Source: B10-G9 sp964627755 (GTDB taxonomy: Bacteria > Chloroflexota > Anaerolineae > Anaerolineales > UBA11858). Taken from it: a stretch of 39,524 nt of DNA. The notes under the pieces were generated by a model that saw only the letters and a list, made by a program, of their open reading frames with translations, was not told where the DNA came from and did not search any database. The stretch lies in contig CAZVIH010000106.1 in the NCBI GenBank assembly GCA_964627755.1, positions 1 through 39,524 on the forward strand, given 5' to 3'. Shown here one piece after another: positions 1 to 8,343 of the stretch. The position numbers and the translations under genes were made by a program. The stretch's first letter is position 1, and the number at the start of each line of letters is the position of its first letter.

Positions 1-2043
1 GTGCTCCCTGGCGAACTGAAATTCTCCCCTGCTTCTGGCCAGGGTTACCATCGAGAACTGGAGATAAATCTGCAAAAAAGTATCCCCGATCTCTTCAGCA
101 AGAGTGTGTGATTCGTTGATATATGTTTCCGCCCTGTTAAACTCCCCCAGGTCCAGGGCCAGATCCCCCAGGCTGGCCAGGTTATAAGCCATACCCCGGA
201 GATTATTGGTCTGCCGGGCAAAATCAAGACCTGTGGTAAATCGTTCAAACGCTTCCTGGTAAGCGCCGGTCAGGTGGTCCACTACACCCAGATTATTGCT
301 CAGGCCAACCAGCTCGCTGAGATTCCCTAGCTCTTCCCAAAGCTGATATGCTTGTAGATAGAGGGACCTCGCAGCAGAATAGTTACCTTCATTCATTTCC
401 ATTAAACCCAGGTCCATCTTCACATAAGCCGCATTATTATGATCATCTTGGTCAAGATAACAGACCAGGGATCGCTCGAGGTTTATTTTTGCTTCCCGGG
501 ACTGTCCCAAAGCTTGCTTGTTAAGTCCAATTTCCCTTTCCGCTTCGGCTTCAAGGATATTTTCCTTTCCAGCATCTTTAGAAAGTTCAAGGGCGCGCAG
601 AGCGTCATCCAGACCTGCTTGGAAGCTGCCCAGCAAACGATGGCTGGCCGCCCGCCGGATGAAGAGCAGTGTTATGAGTTCCGGATCTTCCACCCTGACA
701 TGCCCCTCCAGGGCTTGATTCAACATGCGCAGGCTGGATTCGGCATCACCGGACAGACTGGCAATACCGGCCCAATGGACCTGCAATCCTGGATTCTGCT
801 CAATTAAAGCCGGGGAGAGTTCGTCCAGCCAGCTTTTCAGCAGTGAGATCTGCCCGCTGTGGACCATGGATGGACTGACAGCCTTGAGAAAATCTACCGT
901 CTGCTGATCTATATCAAGCTGAAGGCATACAGCATAGGCTTTTTCAAACCACTGCAGATCCTGATAGACATCTACCAGCTTTAGAAGCAGTTCTTTCACC
1001 TGATCCGGAAAATGTTTTTGATAATGCTGCTGCAGAAAGTCGCGGAAGAGCTGGTGGTAGCGCAGCCAGGTTCCCCCACTTTCCACCGGCTGGATAAAAA
1101 GATTCTTGTGGAGCAGCTGCCGGACCAGATCGCCCCAGTTTTGATCTCCTTCAGCATCACACAGCGCCTGCTGGCAAAGTTCCTCATTAAACTCTTCCAG
1201 CAGCGAAGTGCGCAGCAGGAAATCCTGCATGGAGGGGGTTTGTTGGTCCAGCACCTGCCGGGCCAGGTAATCGTAGATGTCGATCCCGGCTGCCCGGGCC
1301 GCCTGGCGCTGGCCAGTTACACCCTGTTGGCTTGTTTCTGCCGTCAGCAGCAGCCCTGTGATCCAACCTTCGCTTTCATCCACGATCCGTTCAGTGTCCT
1401 GATCGCTGAGGGAATGCTGGTATTTGATCCGGTACAGATCCTTGATCTCTTCCGGTTGGAAGGCCAACTCCTCAAAACTCAAGCCCATTACCTGGGAGCG
1501 GCCAACCATCAGGGGCAGATCCGGCAGGCTGAGCAGGGAGCGGGTCGCAATCACCAGGTGGCAGTTTTCATCCATGTCCTGGATGAAATGGTTAATAAAA
1601 TAGTTGATTTCGGGGCTGTCATCGATCAAATGGAAGTCATCCAGCACCAGGGCAAAATGCTCCTGGACCTGGTCGTAGAGATCGTTGATGATCGTCCGCA
1701 GAACCTGCTCCTGATCCAGATCGATGGCCCCCAGATTGCTGAGCAAAGACCTGCTCGGACCTCCAAAATCGGGAAATTGCTGGGCGATTGCAGCAACGAA
1801 GTAATTGATAAAACGCAGGGGATCATGATCAAGTGGGTCGATGGCCAGCCAGCAGACGGGATATTCCACCTTGTGTGCCAAATCTACCAAGAGAGAAGTT
1901 TTCCCATAACCAGCCGGCGCAGCAATCAGCGTCAGCCGGTATTCCAGCAGGTCATCCAGCATACCCAACAGCCGGGGACGGCTGAGAAGATCTTGCTGAC
2001 GCCTGGGTCGGATGATTTTTGTCCGCGTGATCGGATAACTCAT
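1..2043 (-). CDS. MalT-like STAND ATPase / TPR transcriptional regulator, C-terminus outside window
   Basis: An open frame of 681 codons runs on the minus strand from ATG at 2043 to position 1 without a stop, so the C-terminus is missing. Residues 42-49 (APAGYGKT) form a Walker A loop. Residues about 131-137 (ALVLDDF) form Walker B, followed by the sensor-like IATRSLLSLPDLPL region. From about residue 370 onward there are tandem TPR-like helices with repeating Leu/Ala/Gly/Tyr patterns. This is the architecture of MalT/STAND regulators, which bind ATP and an inducer through the TPR superhelix and activate transcription. The DNA-binding part (LuxR-type HTH or BTAD) would lie beyond the left edge, so the output domain is unknown. 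A TATAAT-like -10 on the minus strand lies at 2104-2109. The ligand cannot be inferred. Confidence 0.85.
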   Translation of the reverse strand, partial: MSYPITRTKIIRPRRQQDLLSRPRLLGMLDDLLEYRLTLIAAPAGYGKTSLLVDLAHKVEYPVCWLAIDPLDHDPLRFINYFVAAIAQQFPDFGGPSRSLLSNLGAIDLDQEQVLRTIINDLYDQVQEHFALVLDDFHLIDDSPEINYFINHFIQDMDENCHLVIATRSLLSLPDLPLMVGRSQVMGLSFEELAFQPEEIKDLYRIKYQHSLSDQDTERIVDESEGWITGLLLTAETSQQGVTGQRQAARAAGIDIYDYLARQVLDQQTPSMQDFLLRTSLLEEFNEELCQQALCDAEGDQNWGDLVRQLLHKNLFIQPVESGGTWLRYHQLFRDFLQQHYQKHFPDQVKELLLKLVDVYQDLQWFEKAYAVCLQLDIDQQTVDFLKAVSPSMVHSGQISLLKSWLDELSPALIEQNPGLQVHWAGIASLSGDAESSLRMLNQALEGHVRVEDPELITLLFIRRAASHRLLGSFQAGLDDALRALELSKDAGKENILEAEAEREIGLNKQALGQSREAKINLERSLVCYLDQDDHNNAAYVKMDLGLMEMNEGNYSAARSLYLQAYQLWEELGNLSELVGLSNNLGVVDHLTGAYQEAFERFTTGLDFARQTNNLRGMAYNLASLGDLALDLGEFNRAETYINESHTLAEEIGDTFLQIYLQFSMVTLARSRGEFQFAREH

Positions 2044-2352
2044 CAAATGATCCTGGATCCTTCGAAATACGCTTCGGTTGGAGATACTATAGCAACATTC
2101 TGTATTATATATAGAATTGTCCAATAACGGGATTTTGTTATCGTGACAGAGCTGAGGTCATGAACCGAAGGCCGGGGACGGGGGAATAAAGACCGGAATT
2201 AAGAGACGGGAGTGAGGAGATCGGGTATTCGCTGCACAAAGAACCGGGGTTGGGGAAAAAGATACTGCAGTCCGGTGAGAAGGGAGATGGCCCTTCGGCT
2301 GCGATCCTGAGAGCCTTCCCTCAGAGATTTGAATAAATTTACGATCTACTCT
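2044..2352. other. Intergenic region upstream of the STAND regulator
   Basis: No coding region was recognised. The part next to the regulator is AT-rich and holds a minus-strand TATAAT-like hexamer (2104-2109) without a convincing -35 box. The part next to the STAS-like gene is GC-rich with short hairpins such as GAAGGG-loop-CCCTTC near 2280, which may end transcription of the STAS-like gene. Confidence 0.4.
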
Positions 2353-2724
2353 TTAATCTTTGGTCAAATGGCGAATGGCTTGATAACGGTCGGTGAAGAT
2401 CGTCACATCCAGGCCGCTGTTGCGCGAGACGGTTTCGATGAAGTTATGGCTGCGATCCCCCGGTCTAATGAGGATGGCCACCCGGGCTGTTTGGTCGATA
2501 GCGGGATTATTCTTCATGCTGAAATGGGCAAAGCTGTAATCCGCCGGGGGCGAATCCACATTGCGGGACTCAGTCACATCCACCAGATAATGATCGATAC
2601 CCAACTCCCTTCCCAGGGCATGGGTCTTTAGGTTGTATTCCAGGGCCAGTTTCCCAGTCAAGTCCCCAGATACGATCTGAATGATATATTTTCCATCCTG
2701 TGAGGTTTTTATTTCACATCCCAT
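2353..2724 (-). CDS. Small STAS/SpoIIAA-like hypothetical protein
   Basis: The product is 123 aa. The N-terminal half has alternating strand-like segments (KYIIQIVSGDLTG), then a helix and a hydrophobic strand HYLVDVTES, then VAILIRPGDRSHNFIETVSRN and DVTIFTD near the C-terminus. This strand-helix alternation with a short acidic strand followed by Ser resembles SpoIIAA/STAS-like proteins found as orphans in Chloroflexota and Deltaproteobacteria. Such proteins are usually annotated only as hypothetical, and I infer a cytoplasmic regulatory or structural role at best. GGAG lies 7 nt before the ATG, which supports the start. It stands alone, with the regulator downstream on the same strand about 310 nt away. 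It has no signal peptide or membrane segment. Confidence 0.65.
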   Translation of the reverse strand: MGCEIKTSQDGKYIIQIVSGDLTGKLALEYNLKTHALGRELGIDHYLVDVTESRNVDSPPADYSFAHFSMKNNPAIDQTARVAILIRPGDRSHNFIETVSRNSGLDVTIFTDRYQAIRHLTKD

Positions 2725-3032
2725 CCCTCAACTCCAACTGTTAATAGCTGCTTAAATGTTCTATTCAGCAGGTTAATTTTTCATCTCTATTCTATTCAGT
2801 ACCTGCCAAAATACAAGGAATACCAGAGGTTGATATTGTACCATCCTGCAGGATGGGAGGTGGAAGACAGGGGACGACTTACTATTGACGACTTACGATT
2901 TACTACATACCCTTTACTCCTCACACCTTACTTAAAACCCAGTTTACGACCGTGTAAGGCGGGTTTTGATAGGAAGAAGAACCTTAAAATTATGGTAAAC
3001 TTCAAGGGAGAGATTCAGAAGGAGAATCATTT
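2725..3032. other. Intergenic region with a 16-bp perfect palindrome
   Basis: This is the divergent region between the STAS-like gene (minus) and the Roadblock gene (plus). A perfect 16-bp palindrome (CCATCCTGCAGGATGG) lies at 2841-2856. Two copies of a GACGACTTAC-like word occur at about 2873-2900, and CTATTCAG occurs twice at about 2760-2800. It presumably carries both promoters, but I see no near-consensus sigma-70 pair. Confidence 0.45.
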
Positions 3033-3407
3033 ATGGCTACATCACGTGCGGAAGAAATGGTCAGGCGCCTGCGGGAAATGCAGGCTGCTACACCAGAGAT
3101 CGAGGCTTCAGCCGTCGTCTCGGTGGACGGGTTGACGATCGCGTCAGCGCTGCCCATCGATGTCGAGGAGGACCGGGTCTCTGCCATGTCGGCCGCTATG
3201 CTCAGCCTGGGAGAGCGCATCGCCACCGAACTCAACCGGGGCGCGCTGGACCAGGTCTATATTCACGGGGATTCCGGTTATGTGATTCTCTCTGCCATTG
3301 GAACAGAAGCTGTACTCACTGCCCTGGCCAAGGAAAAAGCCAAGTTGGGGCTGGTATTCCTGGAAATGCGCCGCGCTGCGGACGACCTCAGTAAATTTAT
3401 AGACTGA
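3033..3407 (+). CDS. Roadblock/LC7 domain protein (MglB-like)
   Basis: The product is 124 aa and consists of a single Roadblock/LC7 fold. It has an N-terminal amphipathic helix (EEMVRRLREMQAATPEI), strands ASAVVSVDGLTIASALP, a central helix VSAMSAAMLSLGERIATEL, strands VYIHGDSGYVILSAIG, and a C-terminal helix with LGLVFLEMRRAADDL. Family members act as homodimeric regulators or GAP-like partners of small Ras/MglA-type GTPases. No GTPase gene lies nearby, so the partner is unknown. AGGAG is well spaced upstream of the ATG. It precedes pyrG by about 100 nt on the same strand, with a strong stem-loop between them, so co-transcription is uncertain. Confidence 0.85.
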   Translation: MATSRAEEMVRRLREMQAATPEIEASAVVSVDGLTIASALPIDVEEDRVSAMSAAMLSLGERIATELNRGALDQVYIHGDSGYVILSAIGTEAVLTALAKEKAKLGLVFLEMRRAADDLSKFID

Positions 3408-3439
3408 TGAACAATACACCATACCACTTAAAACTTCGC

Positions 3440-3468
3440 GGGGAGGGCTGGCACACCAGGTCCTCCCC
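3440..3468 (+). terminator. Stem-loop between Roadblock gene and pyrG
   Basis: GGGGAGG (3440-3446) pairs with CCTCCCC (3462-3468), and an inner CTGG/CCAG stem closes a CACA loop. No continuous T-run follows, so this may be a weak terminator or an attenuator ahead of pyrG. Confidence 0.5.
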
Positions 3469-3510
3469 TCTCCACTTAATTTAGAGAATTATCAGAAAAT
3501 GGGACTGACC

Positions 3511-5121
3511 ATGAAAACGAAATACATTTTCTTGACCGGAGGTGTGCTCAGTTCGGTAGGCAAAGGTGTTACCGCCGCTGCCCTGGGACGATTATTGAAG
3601 GAACGGGGTTACAGCGTTGCCATCCAGAAGCTGGATCCCTATATTAACGTTGACCCCGGAACCATGAGCCCCTACCAGCACGGCGAGGTTTATGTGCTGG
3701 ATGATGGCGCTGAAACAGACCTGGACCTGGGCCACTACGAACGTTTTATCGATACCAGCCTCAACCGGGTCTGCAACGTCACTACCGGCCAGGTCTACGA
3801 AGAGGTCATCAGCCGTGAAAGGCGGGGCGACTACCTGGGCGGAACCATCCAGGTCATTCCCCATATCACTAATGTCATCAAGGAACGCATCCTCCAGGTG
3901 CCGGAAACAACCGGGGCGGAAATTGTGCTTTGTGAGGTAGGCGGCACAGTGGGTGACATCGAGTCACTGCCTTTCCTGGAAGCCCTGCGTCAGATGCGGG
4001 GCGATATCGGCCGCAAGAACTGTTTATATATCCACGTCACCTGGCTGCCGCATATCGGCGCTACCGGTGAGCTTAAGACCAAACCCACCCAGCACTCGGT
4101 CCGTGAATTACGATCAATAGGTATCTCACCAGATATGATCATGGCCCGCTCGGACTACCCGGTCCCGGAAGATCTGCGGGATAAGATCGCCCTCTTTTGT
4201 GATGTTCAAAAAGAAGCCGTAGTGCCGATGGAGACCACCGACACTCTTTATAACATCCCCCTTATACTGGAAGAAGCCGGGGTGGGCGACTTCATTTTCA
4301 AAAGGATTAAACTCCAGGAACGCCAGAAGCCGGACTGGGGTGCCTGGAATAAGATGGTAACGAATATCCGCTGCGAGAAGGAAAAAGTCAAGATCGCTGT
4401 TGTGGGTAAATATATCGAGTTGCTGGACGCCTATATGAGCGTCAGGGAAGCGCTCTGGCATGCCGGCCTGGCCAACGAAGTTGATGTAGCTATCACCTGG
4501 ATCCATTCCACCAGCCTGGAAGGGGATGCTGACATGCAGGTCCTGAAAGGTTTTGACGGCATCCTGGTGCCGGGAGGTTTTGGGAAGAGGGGCATTGAAG
4601 GCAAAATCAGGGCTATCCAATTCGCCCGGGAGAATAAAGTCCCTTACCTGGGCCTGTGCCTGGGCATGCAGCTGATGGTGGTCGAGCTGGCCCGCTATCA
4701 CTTCGGTGAATCCAGCCCCAACTCAACCGAGTTCGACCCGGGTACCCCCTATCCGGTGATCGACCTGATGCCAGACCAGCGCGATATCACCGACAAGGGC
4801 GGCACAATGCGCCTGGGCCTGTACCCCTGCCATCTGCAGCCCGGAACGGCTGCCGCAGAAGCTTATGGGCAAGAAGTAGTCCAGGAACGCCACCGCCACC
4901 GTTTTGAGTTCAGCAATGCCTACCGGGAGGAGCTGGAGAAAGCCGGCATGGTCTTCTCTGGCCTGTCTCCGGATGAGAGATTGGTAGAGATCGCCGAGAT
5001 CAAGGACCACCCCTTTATGCTGGGCACCCAATTCCATCCGGAATTCCTGTCTCGCCCCTATCGGGCCCATCCGCTCTTCGCAGCTTTCATTAAGGCCTCA
5101 CTGGAAAATTCAAAAGGCTGA
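3511..5121 (+). CDS. pyrG: CTP synthase (glutamine-hydrolysing)
   Basis: It converts UTP, ATP and glutamine to CTP, the last step of pyrimidine nucleotide synthesis in the cytosol. The N-terminal synthetase domain shows the family start KYIFLTGGVLSSVGKG, then QKLDPYINVDPGTMSPYQHGE, and CEVGGTVGDIESLPF. The C-terminal class-I glutaminase domain has PGGFGKRG, the nucleophile Cys in GLCLGMQ, and the His/Glu pair in TQFHPEF. The length of about 536 aa is normal. An in-frame ATG four codons upstream at 3499 is possible. I chose 3511 because the family begins just before KYIF and a GGGA lies 6 nt upstream. Neither ribosome site is strong. Enolase follows 84 nt downstream on the same strand. Confidence 0.97.
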   Translation: MKTKYIFLTGGVLSSVGKGVTAAALGRLLKERGYSVAIQKLDPYINVDPGTMSPYQHGEVYVLDDGAETDLDLGHYERFIDTSLNRVCNVTTGQVYEEVISRERRGDYLGGTIQVIPHITNVIKERILQVPETTGAEIVLCEVGGTVGDIESLPFLEALRQMRGDIGRKNCLYIHVTWLPHIGATGELKTKPTQHSVRELRSIGISPDMIMARSDYPVPEDLRDKIALFCDVQKEAVVPMETTDTLYNIPLILEEAGVGDFIFKRIKLQERQKPDWGAWNKMVTNIRCEKEKVKIAVVGKYIELLDAYMSVREALWHAGLANEVDVAITWIHSTSLEGDADMQVLKGFDGILVPGGFGKRGIEGKIRAIQFARENKVPYLGLCLGMQLMVVELARYHFGESSPNSTEFDPGTPYPVIDLMPDQRDITDKGGTMRLGLYPCHLQPGTAAAEAYGQEVVQERHRHRFEFSNAYREELEKAGMVFSGLSPDERLVEIAEIKDHPFMLGTQFHPEFLSRPYRAHPLFAAFIKASLENSKG

Positions 5122-5205
5122 AAACTGTACCAGCTTTGGTATTTATTAAACACGCCGGATAGGCTACAATAGGCGCGGTATTAACCTTTTAGGACTGGAG
5201 ATAAC

Positions 5206-6495
5206 ATGTACACAAGAATTGAAAAGATCACCGGACGCCAGGTCCTGGATTCTCGTGGCAACCCCACAGTGGAAGTGGATGTGCAGCTTATGGACGGCAG
5301 CCTGGGTCGGGCGATCGTACCCTCCGGCGCTTCCACCGGGATCCACGAAGCCCTGGAACTGCGTGACGGCGATAAGAAGAAATACCACGGCAAAAGCGTT
5401 TATCAAGCAGTCAACAACATCAACGGCAAGATCTTTGACGCCCTGGCCGGCGAAGACGCTACCCGCCAGATTGGGATTGACAGCATTCTGATCGAGCTGG
5501 ACGGAACCCATAACAAATCCAAGCTGGGCGCCAATGCCATTCTGGGCACCAGCATGGCAGTTGCCAAAGCGGCAGCCATTTCCCTGGAACTGCCCCTCTA
5601 CCAGTATATCGGCGGCATTTATGCCCATTTACTGCCCTCCCCGATGATGAACATCCTCAACGGCGGCGCGCACACCGACTGGCAGTCTACCGACGCCCAG
5701 GAATTTATGATCATGCCCCTGGGGGCTCCAACTTATTCCGAGGGCCTGCGCTGGGGTGTGGAGATCTACCACACCCTCAAAACAGTCCTGAAATCTCACG
5801 GTTACGCCACCCTGGTTGGCGACGAGGGTGGTTACGCCCCTGCCCTGGGATCTAACGAGGAAGCAGTTGAGATCATCCTTGAAGCAGTTGAAAAAGCTGG
5901 CTACAAACCAGGCGAGGACATCGCCATCGCTCTCGATCCGGCAGCCTCCGAATTCTACGAAGAGGAAACCGGCCTTTACAACCTTCGCACAGAAGGTAAA
6001 AAGCTGACCAGCGCTGAACTGGTGGCCTTTTGGAAAGAGTGGGTAGAGAAATACCCCATTGTGTCCATTGAAGACGGCCTGGCCCAGGATGACTGGGACG
6101 GCTGGAAGTTGATGGTGGAAGAAATGGGCGACAAGATCCAGATCGTGGGTGACGACCTTTTGGTCACCAACCCCGAACGAGTTCACAAAGGCATTAAGGA
6201 AAAAGCGGCCAACTCCCTGCTAGTGAAAGTCAACCAGATCGGCAGCCTGACCGAAACCATCGAGTCCGTGGAAGCCTGCCACCGGGCCGGCTGGACTGCA
6301 GTCACCTCCCACCGCTCCGGCGAGACCGAGGACAGCACCATCGCTGACCTGGCAGTGGCGCTGAATACCGGCCAGATCAAAACCGGCGCCCCCGCCCGCT
6401 CCGACCGGGTAGCCAAGTATAACCAGCTCCTGCGCATCGAAGAGAGCCTGGGCAGCATGGCAGAATATGCCGGATGGAAGCCGTTTAGGAAATAA
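5206..6495 (+). CDS. eno: Enolase (phosphopyruvate hydratase)
   Basis: It interconverts 2-phosphoglycerate and phosphoenolpyruvate in glycolysis and gluconeogenesis. At 429 aa it has normal length. Family motifs are all visible: the N-terminal DSRGNPTVEVDV, SGASTGIHEALELRD, GANAILGTSMA, the metal-binding Asp/Glu residues in LDPAASEFYE, SIEDGLAQDDWDGW and IVGDDLLVTN, the catalytic Lys in LVKVNQIG, and the signature SHRSGETED. GGAG at 5197-5200 fits the ATG at 5206. A TACAAT-like -10 at 5165-5170 could give it its own promoter. A perfect 15-bp inverted repeat just after the stop probably ends transcription. Confidence 0.97.
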   Translation: MYTRIEKITGRQVLDSRGNPTVEVDVQLMDGSLGRAIVPSGASTGIHEALELRDGDKKKYHGKSVYQAVNNINGKIFDALAGEDATRQIGIDSILIELDGTHNKSKLGANAILGTSMAVAKAAAISLELPLYQYIGGIYAHLLPSPMMNILNGGAHTDWQSTDAQEFMIMPLGAPTYSEGLRWGVEIYHTLKTVLKSHGYATLVGDEGGYAPALGSNEEAVEIILEAVEKAGYKPGEDIAIALDPAASEFYEEETGLYNLRTEGKKLTSAELVAFWKEWVEKYPIVSIEDGLAQDDWDGWKLMVEEMGDKIQIVGDDLLVTNPERVHKGIKEKAANSLLVKVNQIGSLTETIESVEACHRAGWTAVTSHRSGETEDSTIADLAVALNTGQIKTGAPARSDRVAKYNQLLRIEESLGSMAEYAGWKPFRK

Positions 6496-6513
6496 AAGAA
6501 CTAGCAAAACACA

Positions 6514-6574
6514 AACTTCCGAAGTCTTCAGGCAGCTATTATGACAAGCTGGCCCTATCAAGACTTCGGAAGTT
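6514..6574. terminator. Bidirectional terminator after eno
   Basis: AACTTCCGAAGTCTT (6514-6528) and AAGACTTCGGAAGTT (6560-6574) are perfect 15-bp complements around a 31-nt loop. CTTTTA follows on the plus strand and a T-rich tract follows on the minus strand. It lies between convergent genes, which suits a shared terminator. Confidence 0.75.
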
Positions 6575-6599
6575 CTTTTATCGACTTCGTCCCTTTCAA

Positions 6600-7184
6600 T
6601 TATAGCTGGTCTATCAAATCCTCATCCGACATCTCTTCCAGCGGGACGGTCGTTTCTCCCCCAGGATCCACCTCCCAATCCTCTTCCACTTCCCGGATAT
6701 CCACCGACCGGGCAGCTTCCGTAAATGTCAGGTCCTCAATGCGTTTACCCGGCTCGGGGGTGCCGCAGTAAGGGCATAAACTCCATGGCAGCTTCATCAA
6801 TCGGCCGCAGGAATGGCAGGATTTCATGAGCTTGGTATAACAGTTGGGGCAAACCACCCAATCTTCCCTGGTATGCCGACCGCAGCCCGGGCAGGCAGAG
6901 CGTTCCTCGATGGCCTGCAGCAGGGCTTCTTCCTCAAGCATGTGCTGGTATTCATCTTCCAGGGTGCGGGGCGGACGCAGGATCAGGTAGACCACGATAC
7001 CGGGTAAAAACAAAACGGCTACTACCAGCACTGCCAGGATGCGCACAAGAGGATCCTTGACCCGGTTTTTAATGTCCCGGTAGGTCCAAACCATTAAACT
7101 TAACCATAAAGCGGCCAGAAAAGCACCGCCCAGAGCAGCTGCAATCAGTAAAAAATTATTCAGGGATGAAGGATCAAAACTCAT
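6600..7184 (-). CDS. Membrane protein with PLD-nuclease-N-like helices and double zinc ribbon
   Basis: The product is 194 aa. Two N-terminal transmembrane segments (NFLLIAAALGGAFLAALWLSL and VRILAVLVVAVLFLPGIVVYLIL) are joined by a short basic loop. A helical linker follows, then a cytosolic double zinc ribbon with paired cysteines CPGC...CPNC and CHSC...CPYC, and an acidic tail of about 40 residues. The fold suggests a membrane-tethered adaptor, but its function is unknown. An in-frame ATG exists 12 codons upstream. I chose 7184 because AGGAGG sits 7 nt before it and a TATAAT -10 lies at 7204-7209, inside that longer reading. It converges on eno. Confidence 0.8.
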   Translation of the reverse strand: MSFDPSSLNNFLLIAAALGGAFLAALWLSLMVWTYRDIKNRVKDPLVRILAVLVVAVLFLPGIVVYLILRPPRTLEDEYQHMLEEEALLQAIEERSACPGCGRHTREDWVVCPNCYTKLMKSCHSCGRLMKLPWSLCPYCGTPEPGKRIEDLTFTEAARSVDIREVEEDWEVDPGGETTVPLEEMSDEDLIDQL

Positions 7185-7203
7185 AAACCGCCTCCTCAGT
7201 TCG

Positions 7204-7209
7204 ATTATA
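7204..7209 (-). promoter_or_regulatory. -10 element of the zinc-ribbon membrane protein gene
   Basis: A perfect TATAAT on the minus strand lies 20 nt upstream of the chosen start at 7184. The -35 position (7227-7232) reads TTTTAA, which is weak. The placement supports the shorter start. Confidence 0.4.
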
Positions 7210-7339
7210 CCCTTTTTCAACTGAGATTAAAATGCCAACCTCTTGTCTGTTAAGACGGGATGATCTATAAAGGAAATTATACAAAAAGACCGTGGGGAGC
7301 TTCGCTCCTGCCCGGATACAGAAGACGGGGGGAAAAGAG

Positions 7340-8053
7340 ATGGTGAAAGAAGGGAATAATTCCAAATACGGGATCAAAGATCTGCAAATAAACGAACGGC
7401 CCCGGGAAAGGCTGGCAAAAATGGGCGCCGGGGTGTTAAGCACAGCTGAACTCCTGGCTATCCTGCTGCGAGGTGGGGTGGAAGGAGAGAACGCCATTCA
7501 GGTTGGACAGCGCCTTTTAGGCGATTTTAATGGACTGGCCGGCCTGCAGCGGGCCAGTTATTCCGAGATCAAAGCTCAGCACGGCATCGGAGAAGCCAAA
7601 GCGGCCGTGATCAAAGCCGCCATTGACCTGGGTCGGCGCCTGGCCTCCCAGTCTACTAAAGACAGGCCGGTTATTCACAGTCCCGAAGATGCTGCCGATC
7701 TTGTCCAGTACGAAATGAGCGCCCTGGACCAGGAACAGCTGCGAGTGATCACGCTCAATACCCGCAATCACATCCTGGGTGTAAAAACCATCTACCAGGG
7801 ATCCTTGAATTCCTCCCAGGTGCGGGTGGGTGAAATATTCAGACCCGCCATCCGGGAAAACGCGGCAGCGATCATTATTATCCATAATCACCCCAGCGGG
7901 GATCCTTCCCCCAGTCCGGATGATGTATCCATCACCAAGGCCATAATCAGCGCCGGTAAATTATTAGATATCCAGGTACTGGACCATCTGATCATCGGCC
8001 AGGGCCGTTTTATTTCCCTCAACAGGAGAGGTCTGGGTTTTTCAGAAGATTAA
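7340..8053 (+). CDS. radC: RadC family JAB1/MPN+ domain protein
   Basis: The product is 237 aa. The N-terminal helix-hairpin-helix-like region (GIKDLQINERPRERL, AELLAILLRGG, HGIGEAKAAVIKAA) is followed by a JAB/MPN+ metalloprotease-like domain. The metal motif His-x-His-x7-Ser-x2-Asp appears in IHNHPSGDPSPSPDD. The family was historically called a DNA repair protein, but that role is doubtful and the true function is unsettled. An upstream in-frame ATG exists at 7292. I chose 7340 because a G/A-rich ribosome site precedes it and the upstream residues do not resemble the family. Its stop codon overlaps the stop of the convergent acyP. Confidence 0.9.
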   Translation: MVKEGNNSKYGIKDLQINERPRERLAKMGAGVLSTAELLAILLRGGVEGENAIQVGQRLLGDFNGLAGLQRASYSEIKAQHGIGEAKAAVIKAAIDLGRRLASQSTKDRPVIHSPEDAADLVQYEMSALDQEQLRVITLNTRNHILGVKTIYQGSLNSSQVRVGEIFRPAIRENAAAIIIIHNHPSGDPSPSPDDVSITKAIISAGKLLDIQVLDHLIIGQGRFISLNRRGLGFSED

Positions 8054-8343
8054 AGTGTAGGGCGGATGTAAAAGGAGCCAAATTCACCGCTGGCTTCCTG
8101 CAGATCGGTTTTTACTTCTCTCACAGAAGAGGATTTGGAGCCGCGCTGCAGCGCTCGCACAAGTTCCTTAAGTACTTCCAATTCCCCCTCGGCAATGACT
8201 TCCACTGTATCATCCCTGCGGTTGCGGGCCCAACCCACTAACCCCAACTCGACCGCAGAGTTCAGCACATAATAACGAAAACCAACTCCCTGAACCCGGC
8301 CGTAGACCCGGGCATGAAGCCGCTGTTGATCAGAGGGTTTCAT
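8050..8343 (-). CDS. acyP: Acylphosphatase
   Basis: A 97-aa protein that hydrolyses carboxyl-phosphate bonds such as acetyl phosphate or 1,3-bisphosphoglycerate. The family signature GRVQGVGFRYYV carries the catalytic Arg at residue 23, and the catalytic Asn lies at residue 41 in GWARNRRDDTVEV. Both residue numbers match the classic enzyme. The C-terminal strand FYIRPTL is also typical. Its start lies inside the end of the upstream metalloprotease gene (14-nt overlap), so translation is probably coupled. It is the last gene of the six-gene operon beginning at 13538. Its relation to the mevalonate/protease genes is not obvious. Confidence 0.94.
   Translation of the reverse strand: MKPSDQQRLHARVYGRVQGVGFRYYVLNSAVELGLVGWARNRRDDTVEVIAEGELEVLKELVRALQRGSKSSSVREVKTDLQEASGEFGSFYIRPTL

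Noticed and set aside
1012..2127. Plus-strand 371-codon open frame
   Set aside because: It is antisense to the clear STAND/TPR regulator reading on the minus strand (Walker A, Walker B, TPRs). Its own translation has no family pattern.
5165..5170. TACAAT as a definite eno promoter
   Set aside because: No acceptable -35 at 16-18 bp, so it is mentioned only within the eno entry.
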